A stretch of 64,000 nt of DNA from Tubiluchus corallicola (lineage: Eukaryota; Priapulida; Priapulimorpha; Priapulimorphida; Tubiluchidae): NCBI GenBank assembly GCA_030141605.1, contig JAQGDQ010000337.1:124001-188000 (forward strand). The letters run 5' to 3'. The notes beneath the pieces were generated by a model. The model was given only the letters and a program-made list of their open reading frames with translations. It ran no database searches and was not told the DNA's origin. The number at the start of each line of letters is the position of its first letter. The stretch's first letter is position 1. Positions 10,203-21,346 of this stretch are shown here, one piece after another. The position numbers and the translations under genes are program-made.

Positions 10203-13200
10203 CTGTTAAAATTACATTGTGTAAGTGCATGAAAAAAGAAAATTACTCTTGTTTTATTTGGTCGTATGAAATCACGTGGTTGAAGTAGAAATTTGCAAAC
10301 AGGTAATTCACCTCAGTCAAATAACCACTCAGACAAATATAGCAAAACTTGCAAAGCGGGTACACTACCAAACGTACTAAAAAAGCCTACCACAAAACCC
10401 TGAAACTACAAATCAACAGGTTTACCACTAAATCTAGTAAACTTTGAAGCCAGATCTGCAATGTCAGCATTGCTACATTTACAACAAAGCAACGTCAATG
10501 CTACAAATTCACTGCTAATCACTGAACACTAAGAGACACACTTCATCACCCACAGAATAAAGAAATGTTCAGTAAATGTGCTTAGACCTAATAAAATATG
10601 CAACAAGTCGTACCGTTTAACAAAGGAACGCAGTTTCCAATGATTGTCCGGGTCAACTCCAGCTTGGTCTTTTTGGACAGCTACCATGAAACAACCCTTT
10701 TCTCTAAACTGAACGTACAGCGTGAGAATGCCCATCATGATGAAATAAGTGCAAATGTTAAAGAAATTCACACGTGAAATTTTACACAAGAGAGGGTTTT
10801 TAAACAGGCTGTCCGAACCTGTTAACTAGTGACCTTTGTCTCTTGAAGTTTTCTCTGTGAAAACTATTTTGCTAATATTGGCATTTAATACCAATTTTAA
10901 GTATTGTACACACACTCAGGTCTCAGTTTGACATTTATAGCAAAATAATTTTTGCATGAAAAAAATCTCAGAACTTTTCTCCACTGTTCCTAATGCTATG
11001 TTAATAAAATCTGTAAAATGGGAAAAAAAGAATAAAAGGAATCAATACTGCCATGGGTAAAGGTGGATTGTGAGCTATAAGGAGGAAATCTTAAGCCTGT
11101 TTTGTCATGTTGGGCCGGAAGCTTAGATGGTAGAGCATGGGAGTATTAATCTCAGGTCTTGGGTTCAAAAACTGACTAATCCGCAATTTGTCAGTGTCAC
11201 CTTTCACCAAAACATCACCCGCAATGGATAATTTATTGGCAAAACAGACTGCAATGGTTTATAAAAATTCTTGCATTCACAGTCACAATTAATTAATTAA
11301 TAAAACAAAATCTCTTTCACAACTTTCATTAAGCATATGCAGGAATCAGTGTCCTAACAAGCTATTTATTTATTCCAGTTGCTTAGCTAATTTCAACATC
11401 AGCTATTAGATGCTAAAGTTATTGATCTGTTATCTATTTGTGAACCAGCAATTGATCAGAATTACAAGGTCTGTAAAAAAGCTTACAAACTGTAATAGTT
11501 GAAAAACTGAAAGAAATATTTGCGCATGAATTTCGCATTTTTATAGTAGATCTAAATGTTACTGTAAATTAAGATTTCATACTATGAATGAATATAAGCC
11601 TCGTAAATGTGGACGCTTTTTCTTGTACACAAAATGAACAACAATTTTTATCCTGCCACTTATTATTATTATTGTTGCTATTATTAACTTTGCTCATATG
11701 CACATTTTCATGTATTTAAAACGATCATATGAAATCTGCTGTATACAGCTTCATTTGGCTGATAAGCCAAGATCAGATTAGATTTGCTTATTAGCTTTGA
11801 GCATCCTGTCATTCAGTTGTAGTTTTGATAATCACGAGCCCCTGGTCAGCAAAGCAGCTACTGTCTAGCTCGAAAGCTTGGCCAGGTAGCTAAGAGACAA
11901 TATAGCAACTTTAAAATCACTAATATTTTCTTTATTATCACTTGTTTAAAAATGATACACGATGTTAACTGTTTATGTAAATCGATTTTTGTACAGATTA
12001 CTAAGTAAGCAAGCTTCCAAGAATTACTAGGAGGCCAAAAAGCTCATTGTTGTTCATGTTCTTATGCACTGTGTCTTTAAGTAAAAATAAGAGTGATGGA
12101 TTTTGTAGCTTATTTAATACAGAACCTCTTGCTACAACACTACAAGCTGTTAAACCATGTACTGATTGTACTGGCTTGCATTTTGCACCACAGCAGTGAG
12201 AAATCACCTATTAAGTCACCTCAAGCTGTTGGCGGTTTTGCTACGAAAAGCTGACATCTAGCGGGCACATATTAAAACAACAACAAAGTGAAAAAGAAAA
12301 CACTTAGTTATAGACACTGATACTACCACTTTAATATATCTTTTTTGCATAACTGGGTACTATGCAAACCACAGTCCAGCAGTCAGTGGAAGGGCTTCTT
12401 TAGTGTCGAAGGTGCAGCAGGATTGGAATCTATCTCATTATCAAAGATAATATCAGGCACCGATAGGCGGATGCACTGACGCATGGGCGTCCGTAGAATT
12501 TGCTGGGTAGATAATCTCGACACTAAACAAATTAAGCTTAAGTAATGGATCATCCACATTGCCGTGTATTACGAACTTGCTTTTAAAATATATATATATA
12601 TCATATACCTACTACAATAGAATACAATGAATATTACCTAGGTAAATGTAGGTAACATATATTTATTAAAGCGGAATTTTTCACGTTTCAGGAAGTCTAT
12701 GTTCGAGAATTTAGATCTCATTTGAGGCCTCCAAAATGTGAATACATACAGGAAAATCCATTGGTGGCTGGGGCTCCGCACCGGACCCCCTAGCTGCTTG
12801 TGTGTAAAATCTTTTAAACTCTGGCGCCGCCGCTGTCTTTAATAGAAATTACTGATACCAAACTTTTCAGGTGTTTTTTTTCAAGAAACCCAAAGCATAA
12901 ACGGATTTTAGAGAAAAACATAAAGAATTTGTCATGCACATCAGCTGACTTTTGCTCCACAAACATGACAGAGAAGAACATCAAGAGATTCGACATGATA
13001 AATGTACGTCTTTCAATACAATTCACAAAATATACTGAGTGACTTTTCAAATTATCAGCAAGTTATTACTGTTCACTGCATGAACATGTGCAATATTATT
13101 TAATTTGCTTTTCAGTGAAACAAAAAAAAGGATATCTAATAACACAGAATATGAGAATTGGCTTGGATTCTGGAAACGGATGCAGGTAATCCCATATAAG

Positions 13201-16200
13201 TGCAATTCCGGCTAAAAAACATGCCGTAAATGATATGAACAATCGTCCATCCATGAGTCTATGGCACTCTGTGTACCCTAGCTTACCAGACATTACCTGA
13301 AAAACAAGCAAACTTAGTTAGAGGAAGGAGTATGAAGTATGTCATATATAGTTGTAATCATTTTGTGCAGTTGTTGGATCGACTTCTGTTATTGATTCAA
13401 ACTTGGTTTCAAACACAGGCGGTCCCTTTCAGCCTAAAAAATTCAAACATTTGCACCTCTATCTACTCAGCGTCTCAGATTCGACTTTAACTCCGGATTT
13501 CCAAATTTTGCCAATTGAAAATCAAACAGGAACTCGGCTGTAAATGACCAAGGCTTTAATTATCAATTTGTATTATGTTAAGCAACTGCTATGATGTTGA
13601 TGTTATTTAGCAGCAAATAGACTTTTTGCCATGTCACAATTTCTACTGAATTAACCCTTTCAGTCCCAAATTATTTTTTTAATAAGAAAATTTTTTTTTG
13701 ATTTAGTACTTTTGTTCAGTATGTCCATCTTGTTTACACATAATAATTATTTTTTCTACCTGTGCCCGCATGCTAAATATAGTCTGTATCCCACGGGATA
13801 CATTGGGATTCAATGGAAGCATAAAATGCTTCATTTTGCAACTGCTGATAATTTTTTAAAATATTTAAGACATTTAGTATGCATGCTATACTGATCTGTA
13901 CAAAGTCGTATCTAAAGTATTGTACCTTGCGCAGTTTTTTTATGCTATGTAAGTTTTCTAGTTTGCCATTTTATCACTATTTTAGTCTATTGTTATTGGC
14001 TTAAATCAAAATAACTATTAACAGATCAAATAACTGTCAGTTTTATTTATTTTAAAGGCAGAAAATATTCTCGTATCCCACGGGATACAACGGGTATGAA
14101 AGGGTTAAAGCACAAAAATGTTAAATCTGCACATTTCCTTTTTAGGACATAACATACAAAAGAATTTAGAAAATACCAGTGACAGTCAGAGAGACAATTT
14201 TATGTTTTCATCACTATGAAATTCTTTGTGTCAAAGAATAAAAACTGCGATAAAAAATGTTTAACAACACTGAAATAAAACGATTATAAATTAGTTTTAC
14301 TAAGCATTTATATACCTATTTAATTTATACAATTTTATATACATATCATTTGCTTAAATTTTAAGTGCAAAATCTATTAAAAAGCAGCATTCATGTCCCA
14401 TTCATGTGTATGGTGATGAATTGAGATACCAGTACAGTAAATCCTCGCTCAGTGACGTTAAAGCGTTCCAGCAAAATACGACGTTAAACGAAACCAAGAC
14501 TTCCATATAAAGTAATATAAAAGAACTGAGATACGTTCCAGACGCAAAAATCAATGCTGCTTAAATCGTATAAATTAAATATTTTATGAGTTTCATTCAT
14601 ATTTCTACTGATTAATTTCTTTCTGTTTGCTTGAAACCACCTTTCTTACCAATATCTAGCTACACTTGATAGCAATTTCCTTTACCTTAAAGTTGAAGCC
14701 CATATATATGCAGTCAGCAGTTAAACATTGTGTAGTGAAAGCCAAGCACACTGCATTGAGCGACCTTGAGACAATTTCATGTAGCACTAATCTGGTTGTT
14801 ATAATAACAGGTTGTAGACAAAATTCTTTGGCATAAAGTTTAAACTCTGGTGTCTGGAGGTGCATAAATCGGCAAACAGCACTCGCTTGATACAAACGGT
14901 TAGCATTTAGTACGTAGTCAGCTGGGAAGCAAAAGCATTGTAATAATTGCACTGCTTAGGTTACTAATGTGTTTTTAGAACAGAATAATGCAATATGTAC
15001 CGTTTTAATACCATAATTAGGTAAAAAAAGTTGTTGATAAAAAAATGGAAAAGATGTCGTTAAAATAAAACATGCGTCGTTAAGTGAAATGCTCCTCGTT
15101 TCTTAAAATAAAACGTCGGTAAAAAGGGAGTCGTAAAGCGAGGACTTACTGTAATCATTATATATTCTATTTGTATATCGCTTATTTAAATCTAACTGGA
15201 AATAAGTCAATCCATATTAATTGAAGAAATCAAATACAAGAAGTCACAGGTTTTTTCTGTGACTTTGATGCTTGATATTATTGATATGATTGATCTTACT
15301 ATTTTTTCCATTCCATCATTTCTTCTGACCATAACCATTCTTTCATTCACTCATCCTCCCCTCCATTCCTTCTTCCTATCCCTAATATTACTATTTTTCT
15401 CCATTCTATCATTTCTTCCGACCCTAACCATTTTTTCATTCACTCATATGTGCCACCTTAACAAGCCAAGCTTTCAAGGTGTCATACAGCAACTCTTTTA
15501 TTTGGTTAATTTGACTTGATCAATGTTTTTTTTTACCTATACTGTTTCTTTTTTTCAACAATATTGTATGTTGATGTATTGTATATGTATTGCTGGAGTG
15601 AAATAAACTGATTTGATTTGATGATTTCATGAAATACAGATTAAATGTGAATCCGCTTTTTCTGGTTGTAGTCCAGATCCAGAGCTTGCCATTCTTGTAA
15701 CTGCCATGTTACTATTATGTATTACAGTAAAAGAACTTGACAAGTTGAATCTAAAATAATAACATAAACTGTCACACGAGCAATAATACCAACCTTTTTA
15801 GCTGCATCATCTAAAGCATTTTTAACTGCAGTCCCGTCCCACTTGTCAACCTTGATCGGTTTTTCTTCTTCTTTCGTTGTAGCTACATTCTGCTGTCCCT
15901 GTTTAATAAAAAAAACTTGAAGATGTAAGCTGATATATTCTATAAAACTGATATATCTTATCAAAGTGATTATATCAAAAATGTTAAATTTAGCATAGTT
16001 TTACAACCACTAGTGCATAGTTGAAGTTTTACATAAAATCGATATGTACTTTGTATTTTCGATGTATCATTGACACGATCGATAACAATTTTTTAATTAT
16101 TAGTCAGTTTAACTAACTACTTAGTGTTAGCTTCAAAATATTTTTATTGAAAGGAATAGAAAAAATGCAGAAATTACGCTCACAGCCACAGCTCACATTT

Positions 16201-16669
16201 TAGCTTGCACTGCATGGGAAATCTCGTTATCCTAAATGTGATATATGACATTTCTTTTGGAAAGATGTTTAATTAGCAAAACAGCAACCAGTTAGCAGTT
16301 ATGTAGAATAAATTTGTTTTAAAAAATTTAAAAAATAGGCAGGATAGTTTTAAAAAATCACGTAATTCATTACATTGCCTTGCTCTATTTAACGATTTCT
16401 TACTTTTGTATAACGGATACTATCAGTGACAATCAAGAACTTACACTACGAATACCGCTACCCACTGCCCTACCACACCCCCACCCCACGTAACTCCTTA
16501 TCACTCTCATCTCCGCAGGAAAAACAGCACCCCTGACTATTGCTTCTTTGAACATAATCGAGAATAAGCATCATTACATGATTTTGAAAAATTAGATGAA
16601 CTACGTTCGATAATAATTGGTGCAAACCTTTGACAGGGAAGCGTCTTTCTTTTTCGTGTTAGAAGGCAT
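10016..16669 (-). CDS. SPCS2: SPCS2, signal peptidase complex subunit 2 (5 exons, complete)
   Basis: Exons 16669-16628, 15898-15794, 13296-13136, 10748-10614 and 10202-10016 join in phase to a 630-nt coding sequence (209 residues; human is 226). SPCS2 is the accessory ER-membrane subunit of the signal peptidase complex, which removes signal peptides next to the translocon. The product has a short lysine-rich N-terminus, the conserved [20 protein letters not shown] segment, a luminal MDGRLFI hairpin flanked by two hydrophobic helices (around [16 protein letters not shown] and [19 protein letters not shown]), the [12 protein letters not shown] loop and a cytosolic C-terminal domain ending in lysines. 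Introns 1, 2 and 4 are GT-AG; intron 3 is AT-AC with U12 features. The start ATG opens [14 protein letters not shown]. Introns hold a terminal-inverted-repeat element (14435-15151), a tRNA-like element and a LINE-like tail. Confidence 0.95.
10614..10748 (-). CDS. SPCS2: SPCS2 exon 4 (second membrane helix)
   Basis: This 135-bp exon enters with one base (after the AT-AC intron) and leaves with two bases at a GTACGA donor. It encodes [14 protein letters not shown] and the conserved [10 protein letters not shown] segment. Confidence 0.92.
11112..11182 (+). repeat. tRNA-like element in SPCS2 intron 3
   Basis: An A-box-like AGCTTAGATGG followed by TAGAGC, and a B-box-like GGGTTCAAAAAC about 40 bases on, resemble a Pol III internal promoter. 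The arms do not pair well enough to call a working tRNA. Confidence 0.5.
12480..12830. mobile_element. Possible DNA-transposon remnant
   Basis: A GGGCGTCCGTAGAATTTGCT-like block near 12486 and a GGGGCTCCGCACCGGACCCC block near 12767 are the kind of G/C-rich clusters seen at ends of nonautonomous hAT-type elements in invertebrates. No matched inverted ends or target duplication could be defined, so this is a weak call. Confidence 0.3.
13136..13296 (-). CDS. SPCS2: SPCS2 exon 3 (first membrane hairpin)
   Basis: This 161-bp exon has a TTTTTCAG acceptor. It encodes MDGRLFI, the first membrane helix and [12 protein letters not shown]. It ends in TATTAG directly followed by ATATCCTTT, the consensus of a U12 AT-AC donor. 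No GT donor in the right place gives the conserved protein. Confidence 0.93.
14435..15151. mobile_element. Nonautonomous TIR element (MITE, pogo/Tigger-like ends) in SPCS2 intron 2
   Basis: The left end reads CAGTAAATCCTCGCTCAGTG. The right end is its inverse (CAGTAAGTCCTCGCTTTACG when reversed). Both are flanked by TA, the usual Tc1/mariner/pogo target duplication. The element is 717 bp with no recognisable transposase, so it would move only in trans. A truncated relative sits at 17445. Confidence 0.85.
15250..15626 (+). mobile_element. LINE/SINE 3' tail-like sequence
   Basis: A T-rich and C-rich stretch ends in GGAGTGAAATAAACTGATTT followed by a short (TGATT)n-like tail. AATAAACT plus a simple-repeat tail is typical of CR1/L2-type 3' ends. 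No coding part is attached. Confidence 0.4.
15794..15898 (-). CDS. SPCS2: SPCS2 exon 2 ([16 protein letters not shown])
   Basis: This 105-bp phase-0 exon has an AAACAG acceptor after a T-rich tract and a GTTGGT donor. It encodes the hallmark KWDG segment shared by SPCS2 proteins. Confidence 0.93.
16628..16669 (-). CDS. SPCS2: SPCS2 exon 1
   Basis: This 42-bp exon encodes [14 protein letters not shown] and ends in AAG followed by a GTTTGC donor, phase 0. The ATG is the only one in frame before exon 2. Confidence 0.9.
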
Positions 16670-17259
16670 TAGACTAACAGAAATTGCAGAAAAACATTTA
16701 CAAATCACAGTTTCACTGAAATTTCACGTGTAATAGTGGACGCAAAACACGCGAAATTGAAAATCAAGAACAATTAATTCATGTTTGCTGCGCTTTATTC
16801 TAGCATTTCAGCATTAAGTGCAACTTAGCTTTAAAAAGTAAAATTACAAAAGCAATTTTCATATTTTTGCCCAATTTCTCGATATGCAAGACATTCAAAT
16901 ACAAAGTGTTATTCATCCTCTATTGCGTGTTGCACGTTACTGTAATGATAGAGAAGAAACAGAGTTGTGCATTTTCTTGTCGATTCCTATCTGCCTTTTT
17001 CAATTTGCAGGTCATGATCACTTATCCTGAATTTTTTCATTTAATCTTATTCTTAAAGTTATTTTTAATCTTTCAGTCTTCCTTAATCTTTTATAATAAT
17101 TTTGGCTACTCAAAGCATGACTAACATTAAGCCCTCAATCTCTCCTCTAAAAGTTTGTTCACTACCACTTGTTCACTACCAGTTGTCTCAGAAATATTGT
17201 GCGCATAAGCGTTTTCACAGTTCCAGTAATTGATAATAATTGTGAAAAGGTCAATAGTT

Positions 17260-17430
17260 CAGGACCAGCTCTATGCAATTTGACACCATAAGCAAAAGTA
17301 TATTAGCACCCCCCCTTCACATGTCAACCCCTTTCCTACAGACCAAATGCACCCACATACAAACTTGAAGTTTTGTTGCATATATTTTAGTAAAATGGTA
17401 CTTGTGTGTTAGGCTCATATACCATAGTGT
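17260..17430 (+). mobile_element. Truncated copy of the element at 29756-30527
   Basis: It begins CAGGACCAGCTCT and continues with TTTGACACCATAAGCAAAAG, matching the left end of the 29.8-kb element. Similarity fades just before the TA where the next element starts. Confidence 0.65.
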
Positions 17431-17444
17431 GCTAATTAATAGTA

Positions 17445-17710
17445 CAGTAAGTCCTCGCTTAGCGATGTTAATCCGTCCCAGTAAAACGCAACGTTTAGTG
17501 AAACATCGTTAAAGGAAGCCAAGACTTCCATAGAAAATAATGTGAAAGAGCTGAGATACGTTCCAGAGGCAAAAATCAATGCTACTTAAATCATATAAGT
17601 AAAAGGTTTGAGTAATGTGTCTTACTCATGGTTCTACTGCTTTCTTTTTGCTTGCTTGAAACCACCTATATATCTTACTTGCCTAGGCAGCTAGCAGTTC
17701 TCCTTTCGCT
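17445..17710 (+). mobile_element. Truncated copy of the 14435-15151 TIR element
   Basis: It starts TA|CAGTAAGTCCTCGCTT and follows the first copy for about 260 bp (AAGACTTCCATA, GAGATACGTTCCAGA, CTTGAAACCACC). The right inverted end is missing. It lies inside or at the edge of the hAT-like copy at 17260, suggesting nested insertion. Confidence 0.75.
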
Positions 17711-18301
17711 TGCGTGTAGGCAAATAGGTATAGGAATTGAAATAGTACTAATTTGACAAGTGTGTGGTAGTGTAAGATTATAGTCAATAATAGTAATACT
17801 GCATTATATTTACGTGCGGTATTGTGTACATCCAGCTAATAACATAGTTAATAAATCGAGCAAAAATACGTGTCTCAAATCTCAAATGCCAAACGGCAGT
17901 ATTAAATTTATTTACACCTGCTTCGTTGTCGCTGGCTATGAGAAGGATCGACAGTATCCGTTGTATTCAGTGTTATAAGAGCGAGACAGTGACAGGCGTT
18001 ACGTATCCCGAAGCTTTAACACGCGCAGAGTATTGAGCGCTTCATACAAAACTGAACGGTGCGTTGTTTACTTTTTACAATTTCGCGACACTTTATTTAT
18101 AACCTGTAATTTGTGCTACATTATTTTTGTACAGCGTCATGTCATTCATTACTTTCTCTCATAAAGTTATCTAGTTTTGTGACTAGTAAAGTGAGAGTCT
18201 AAAGATCTGCGAAAACCTAAAATTTGATAATGTGTGTTTGAAAATTTTCATTACAAAATTGAAAGGTGCCAAGACCAAACTTGAATCAAAAGGAAAACAC
18301 C

Positions 18302-20602
18302 ATGGCAGATAAAAGTACATCGAAAAGCTTATCGTCTCTTGGTACTGAAGAGCAGAGTTTAGAAACAACTGTCCCTACAGACCTTTCTTTTTCGCCTGAT
18401 ACTACATCAGAAAAAGGTGCTCCTGGAAGTAAGGCCAAGGTTACAAGACAAGTAATTGAACGAAAGCAAATGATTCATGATATTCAAATGCTGAAAATTG
18501 AACTGTCACAGAAAAACCTTATTATTGACAATCTTAAAGCTGAGCACCTAACCAAAATGGAGGAACTGGAAGAGAAGTTGTCAAGCGTCAATCACAAAAA
18601 CAGTATTTTACAAACGAAATTAGAGTCTCAGATTAGAATTCACAATGAAGAACTTAGGCAGTTGAAAAGTAAAACAACTTTAGAGCTGGAAATGCTGATA
18701 AAGAGGCAAAAGATTCTTGAAGCCACAAATGATCAACTTCAGTCTAAAGCTGGAGATATAAAACAACATTTAAATAACTTGGAGATAACGGAAAATGAGT
18801 ATCTACAGTTAAAAGGACAAAATGAGCACATGTTATCATTGAAAAACTTTGCGTCTCTTAAGGTTTATGAAGCAGTGAGATCGTTGAAGCTTGAAATAGA
18901 GGAACTCCGAATCGCACGCCAGTCTCTTGGTCATGACCTCAAGATGCGTAATCAGGAACTTGATCTATGCAAGGAATCAAGTACAAAGGCAAAGGAAGCT
19001 TTAGCTGAGTTGCAAGTCAGGTATCATAAAGTCATTACAGAACTGAACGAAGCAAAATCACATCTTAAGCAAGACAATTACCGAATCAATAACTTTGATG
19101 ACGTGAAGAACAATAACTTGAAATTAGAAGAAGATTTGCTTGAACTAAAAAAGAAATATTCCCACTTAGATGCGACATTTCATGCCTTGAATAAAGAACG
19201 TGATGACTTGTTGAAAGAAACTGCTAGTTTGACTCAATCTGTTGCTTTATTAAAACAGGATAAAGAGTATTTATCTCATCGTTTGACTGAATTAACGAGT
19301 CATAACATTAATGTTGATGAAAAGTTGCAGCAAACAATTGCACAACTTGATGCTGCTAAGCAAGCTCGTGAAGAGATGTATGAAAAATACATAAACTCCA
19401 GAGACCAGTACAAAAGTCATTATGAGTTACAATTAAAAGAAGAACTAGATTCAATCAGAACAAAAACAAACAGTGAGATAGATCGGCTTAGAACAACGAC
19501 CAGAGAAATGTATGAACGAGAAAACAGAAATTTAAGGGAGTCGAGAGATCAGTATCTTTCAGAAAAAGAGAAAGCAGTTTTGGCGGAAAGAGAAATTTCT
19601 ACAAAATATGAAGAGCTTTTGTCAGAGTTTCGTCAGTTACAAGTTCAAGGTGATAGCCGTGTATCAAGCTTGCAAAATGAAGTTAGATTAAAAACTTTTG
19701 AAAGTGAAAGGACTCAACTTCTATATGAAGAAACACTGAAAAACTTAAGAGAAATTCAGTTAGAAAGCACGAAACTAAACAAAAAAATAGAGGTGTTAAC
19801 TAGGGAGTATCATGCGATGGAAAATCAACAAGAAAAGAGATTTGTTGAGACTGAGGCTAGACTTAAAGAAGCAAAATCAAGATTGGACAGTTATGAAAAA
19901 CTAGAACAAGAACTTGATGAAGTGATATTACAAGCTGCTGAAGTTGAAGATCCAAAGGAAGCAGAAAGAGTTATGTTCGCTTATGGTTACGGTGCCAATG
20001 TGCCAAGTACTGCAAAGCGTCGGATGCAGCATAGTGTGCATTTAGCTCGGCGAGTCTTGCAGCTTGAACGGGCAAATACTTCATTACGAATCCAAGCTGA
20101 AAAAGATGTAACAACTACTAAGCAGTTAACTGAGGAAATTAAACACCTGACCTCCTTGTTAGACGAAGCGCAACAACCTTATAATTATTTAATAGACAGC
20201 ATGCGTCAGAGAGACAACACAATCAGGTCTCAGAGGGAACAAATCAAATCTCTAGAAACTGACATTAGCCAGCTAACAAAAGAGAGAAATGATCTTATTA
20301 AGGTTAAAAATCAATTGTCATCAGACCTAGAACGATTGCTGAATCAGAGAGAGGAACTCGGACTGCTTAAGAAAACTGTGCTTACACTCCAGAAACATGG
20401 TCAGCTGGGACAAGGAGATGTTGGTGATCTGACTCATGAACAGACACTTAATGACGAAGATCATGGGGTACCAAATGTACGACAGCCTCAGCCTACTGCA
20501 TTTACAAAAAGTAAAATATCATCAGAATTATTCAACAAGTTGAAACAGGACACGTCATTAGCAACAAATTTTTCTAACGAATATGCTATTTCAACTTCTT
20601 GA
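18302..20602 (+). CDS. PIBF1: PIBF1/CEP90 coiled-coil centrosomal protein, intronless
   Basis: This single open frame encodes 766 residues (human about 757). The ATG at 18302 has a strong context (AACACCATGG) and gives MADKSTSK; the frame is open 12 codons further upstream but without an ATG. The N-terminal SLETTVPTD and VTRQVIERK motifs, the IQMLKIELSQK block, REMYERENRNLRE (about residue 405-420) and the most conserved stretch, FAYGYGANVPSTAKRR then HLARRVLQLE (about 555-590), are PIBF1 signatures; YLIDSMRQRD and LNQREEL follow. Nearly the whole protein is heptad-rich coiled coil. In vertebrates PIBF1/CEP90 sits at centriolar satellites and distal centrioles and is needed for cilium assembly. 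The intronless structure is odd, since the vertebrate gene has many introns. No stop or frameshift was seen. Confidence 0.95.
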   Translation: MADKSTSKSLSSLGTEEQSLETTVPTDLSFSPDTTSEKGAPGSKAKVTRQVIERKQMIHDIQMLKIELSQKNLIIDNLKAEHLTKMEELEEKLSSVNHKNSILQTKLESQIRIHNEELRQLKSKTTLELEMLIKRQKILEATNDQLQSKAGDIKQHLNNLEITENEYLQLKGQNEHMLSLKNFASLKVYEAVRSLKLEIEELRIARQSLGHDLKMRNQELDLCKESSTKAKEALAELQVRYHKVITELNEAKSHLKQDNYRINNFDDVKNNNLKLEEDLLELKKKYSHLDATFHALNKERDDLLKETASLTQSVALLKQDKEYLSHRLTELTSHNINVDEKLQQTIAQLDAAKQAREEMYEKYINSRDQYKSHYELQLKEELDSIRTKTNSEIDRLRTTTREMYERENRNLRESRDQYLSEKEKAVLAEREISTKYEELLSEFRQLQVQGDSRVSSLQNEVRLKTFESERTQLLYEETLKNLREIQLESTKLNKKIEVLTREYHAMENQQEKRFVETEARLKEAKSRLDSYEKLEQELDEVILQAAEVEDPKEAERVMFAYGYGANVPSTAKRRMQHSVHLARRVLQLERANTSLRIQAEKDVTTTKQLTEEIKHLTSLLDEAQQPYNYLIDSMRQRDNTIRSQREQIKSLETDISQLTKERNDLIKVKNQLSSDLERLLNQREELGLLKKTVLTLQKHGQLGQGDVGDLTHEQTLNDEDHGVPNVRQPQPTAFTKSKISSELFNKLKQDTSLATNFSNEYAISTS

Positions 20603-21340
20603 TAACAGTTTTAAATAATTTGCTTAATTACCTATTGGTGCATTTTTCACTTTTTGCTAATTAAAAGATATGTATAGCAGTGCATTGCATTAAAATTAAA
20701 TGAGAAGTACATGTATTGCAATAATTTATATGGCATTATAAAAATTTAATGTAAAAGTGCAAAAGAAGTGGAAAAAACGTTTGGTTTAAGAGTTCAAGTG
20801 GTTCAAGAGTGGTAAGTTACAGTTTATTGCAGTATATTATACTATGTATAGGCAAAGATTTACATGTCACTGTTACTTGTTAGGGAGAGACTGTTAGCCT
20901 GCATATTGAACAGTAGTTGAAAAGTGCCTGGTATATGGGCTGTTTTTGTGAAACAATCGAATGCAGTTTTTTTCATTGTGCAACAAAATGCCCATTGTTT
21001 GCCTCACTTTTTGCACAATCTAACAATATCTGCCTGCACTGCATATATATGTTATTTAAATCTGTGGTACAGTGATATATGCATATATAAGAAATTTTTT
21101 ATGTACAGTACAAAATGTTTTCCTGTTCTTCTTCTAGCATCAGTTCTGCATTTCAAAAGCAGTGACGGTGTCATTTACTACTAATATTTATTTTGCTCTG
21201 TATAGTCTATTTGTTGGTCTGTTGGTACTTGACAAAAATATCACTGTACCTGTATAATGTATTTATTTCACTATTTTTAGTAACTTAAGATGAATTTTTC
21301 TATTTAAATTTAAGTACGTACATGTATTTTAGTTAACTTT

Positions 21341-21346
21341 AATAAA
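21341..21346 (+). terminator. Candidate poly(A) signal AATAAA downstream of PIBF1
   Basis: This canonical AATAAA is about 740 bp after the PIBF1 stop. Closer ATTAAA hexamers occur near 20661 and 20691, so the true cleavage site is not settled. Confidence 0.35.

Larger units (their letters stand above)
10749..13135 (-). other. SPCS2: U12-type AT-AC intron of SPCS2
   Basis: The intron begins ATATCCTTT (13135 downwards) and ends TTTGCAC (10749). A branch-point match TTCTTTAAC lies at 10765-10757, about 10 bases before the AC terminus. There is no AG upstream of exon 4 at a usable position. Using these borders joins VIS to YFIMMGIL exactly as in the conserved SPCS2 protein. It also holds hAT-like transposon debris and a tRNA-like element. 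Confidence 0.9.
16670..18301. promoter_or_regulatory. Head-to-head spacer between SPCS2 and PIBF1
   Basis: The two start codons are 1.6 kb apart on opposite strands, so both promoters should lie here. No TATA box at a convincing distance was seen. The middle is occupied by nested transposon remnants (17260-17710). The 600 bp before PIBF1 are the most likely proximal promoter and 5' UTR. Confidence 0.45.

Noticed and set aside
13081-13296. GT-AG alternative for the end of SPCS2 exon 3
   Set aside because: No GT near 13136 keeps the conserved sequence, and no AG precedes exon 4 at a usable distance; AT-AC fits exactly.
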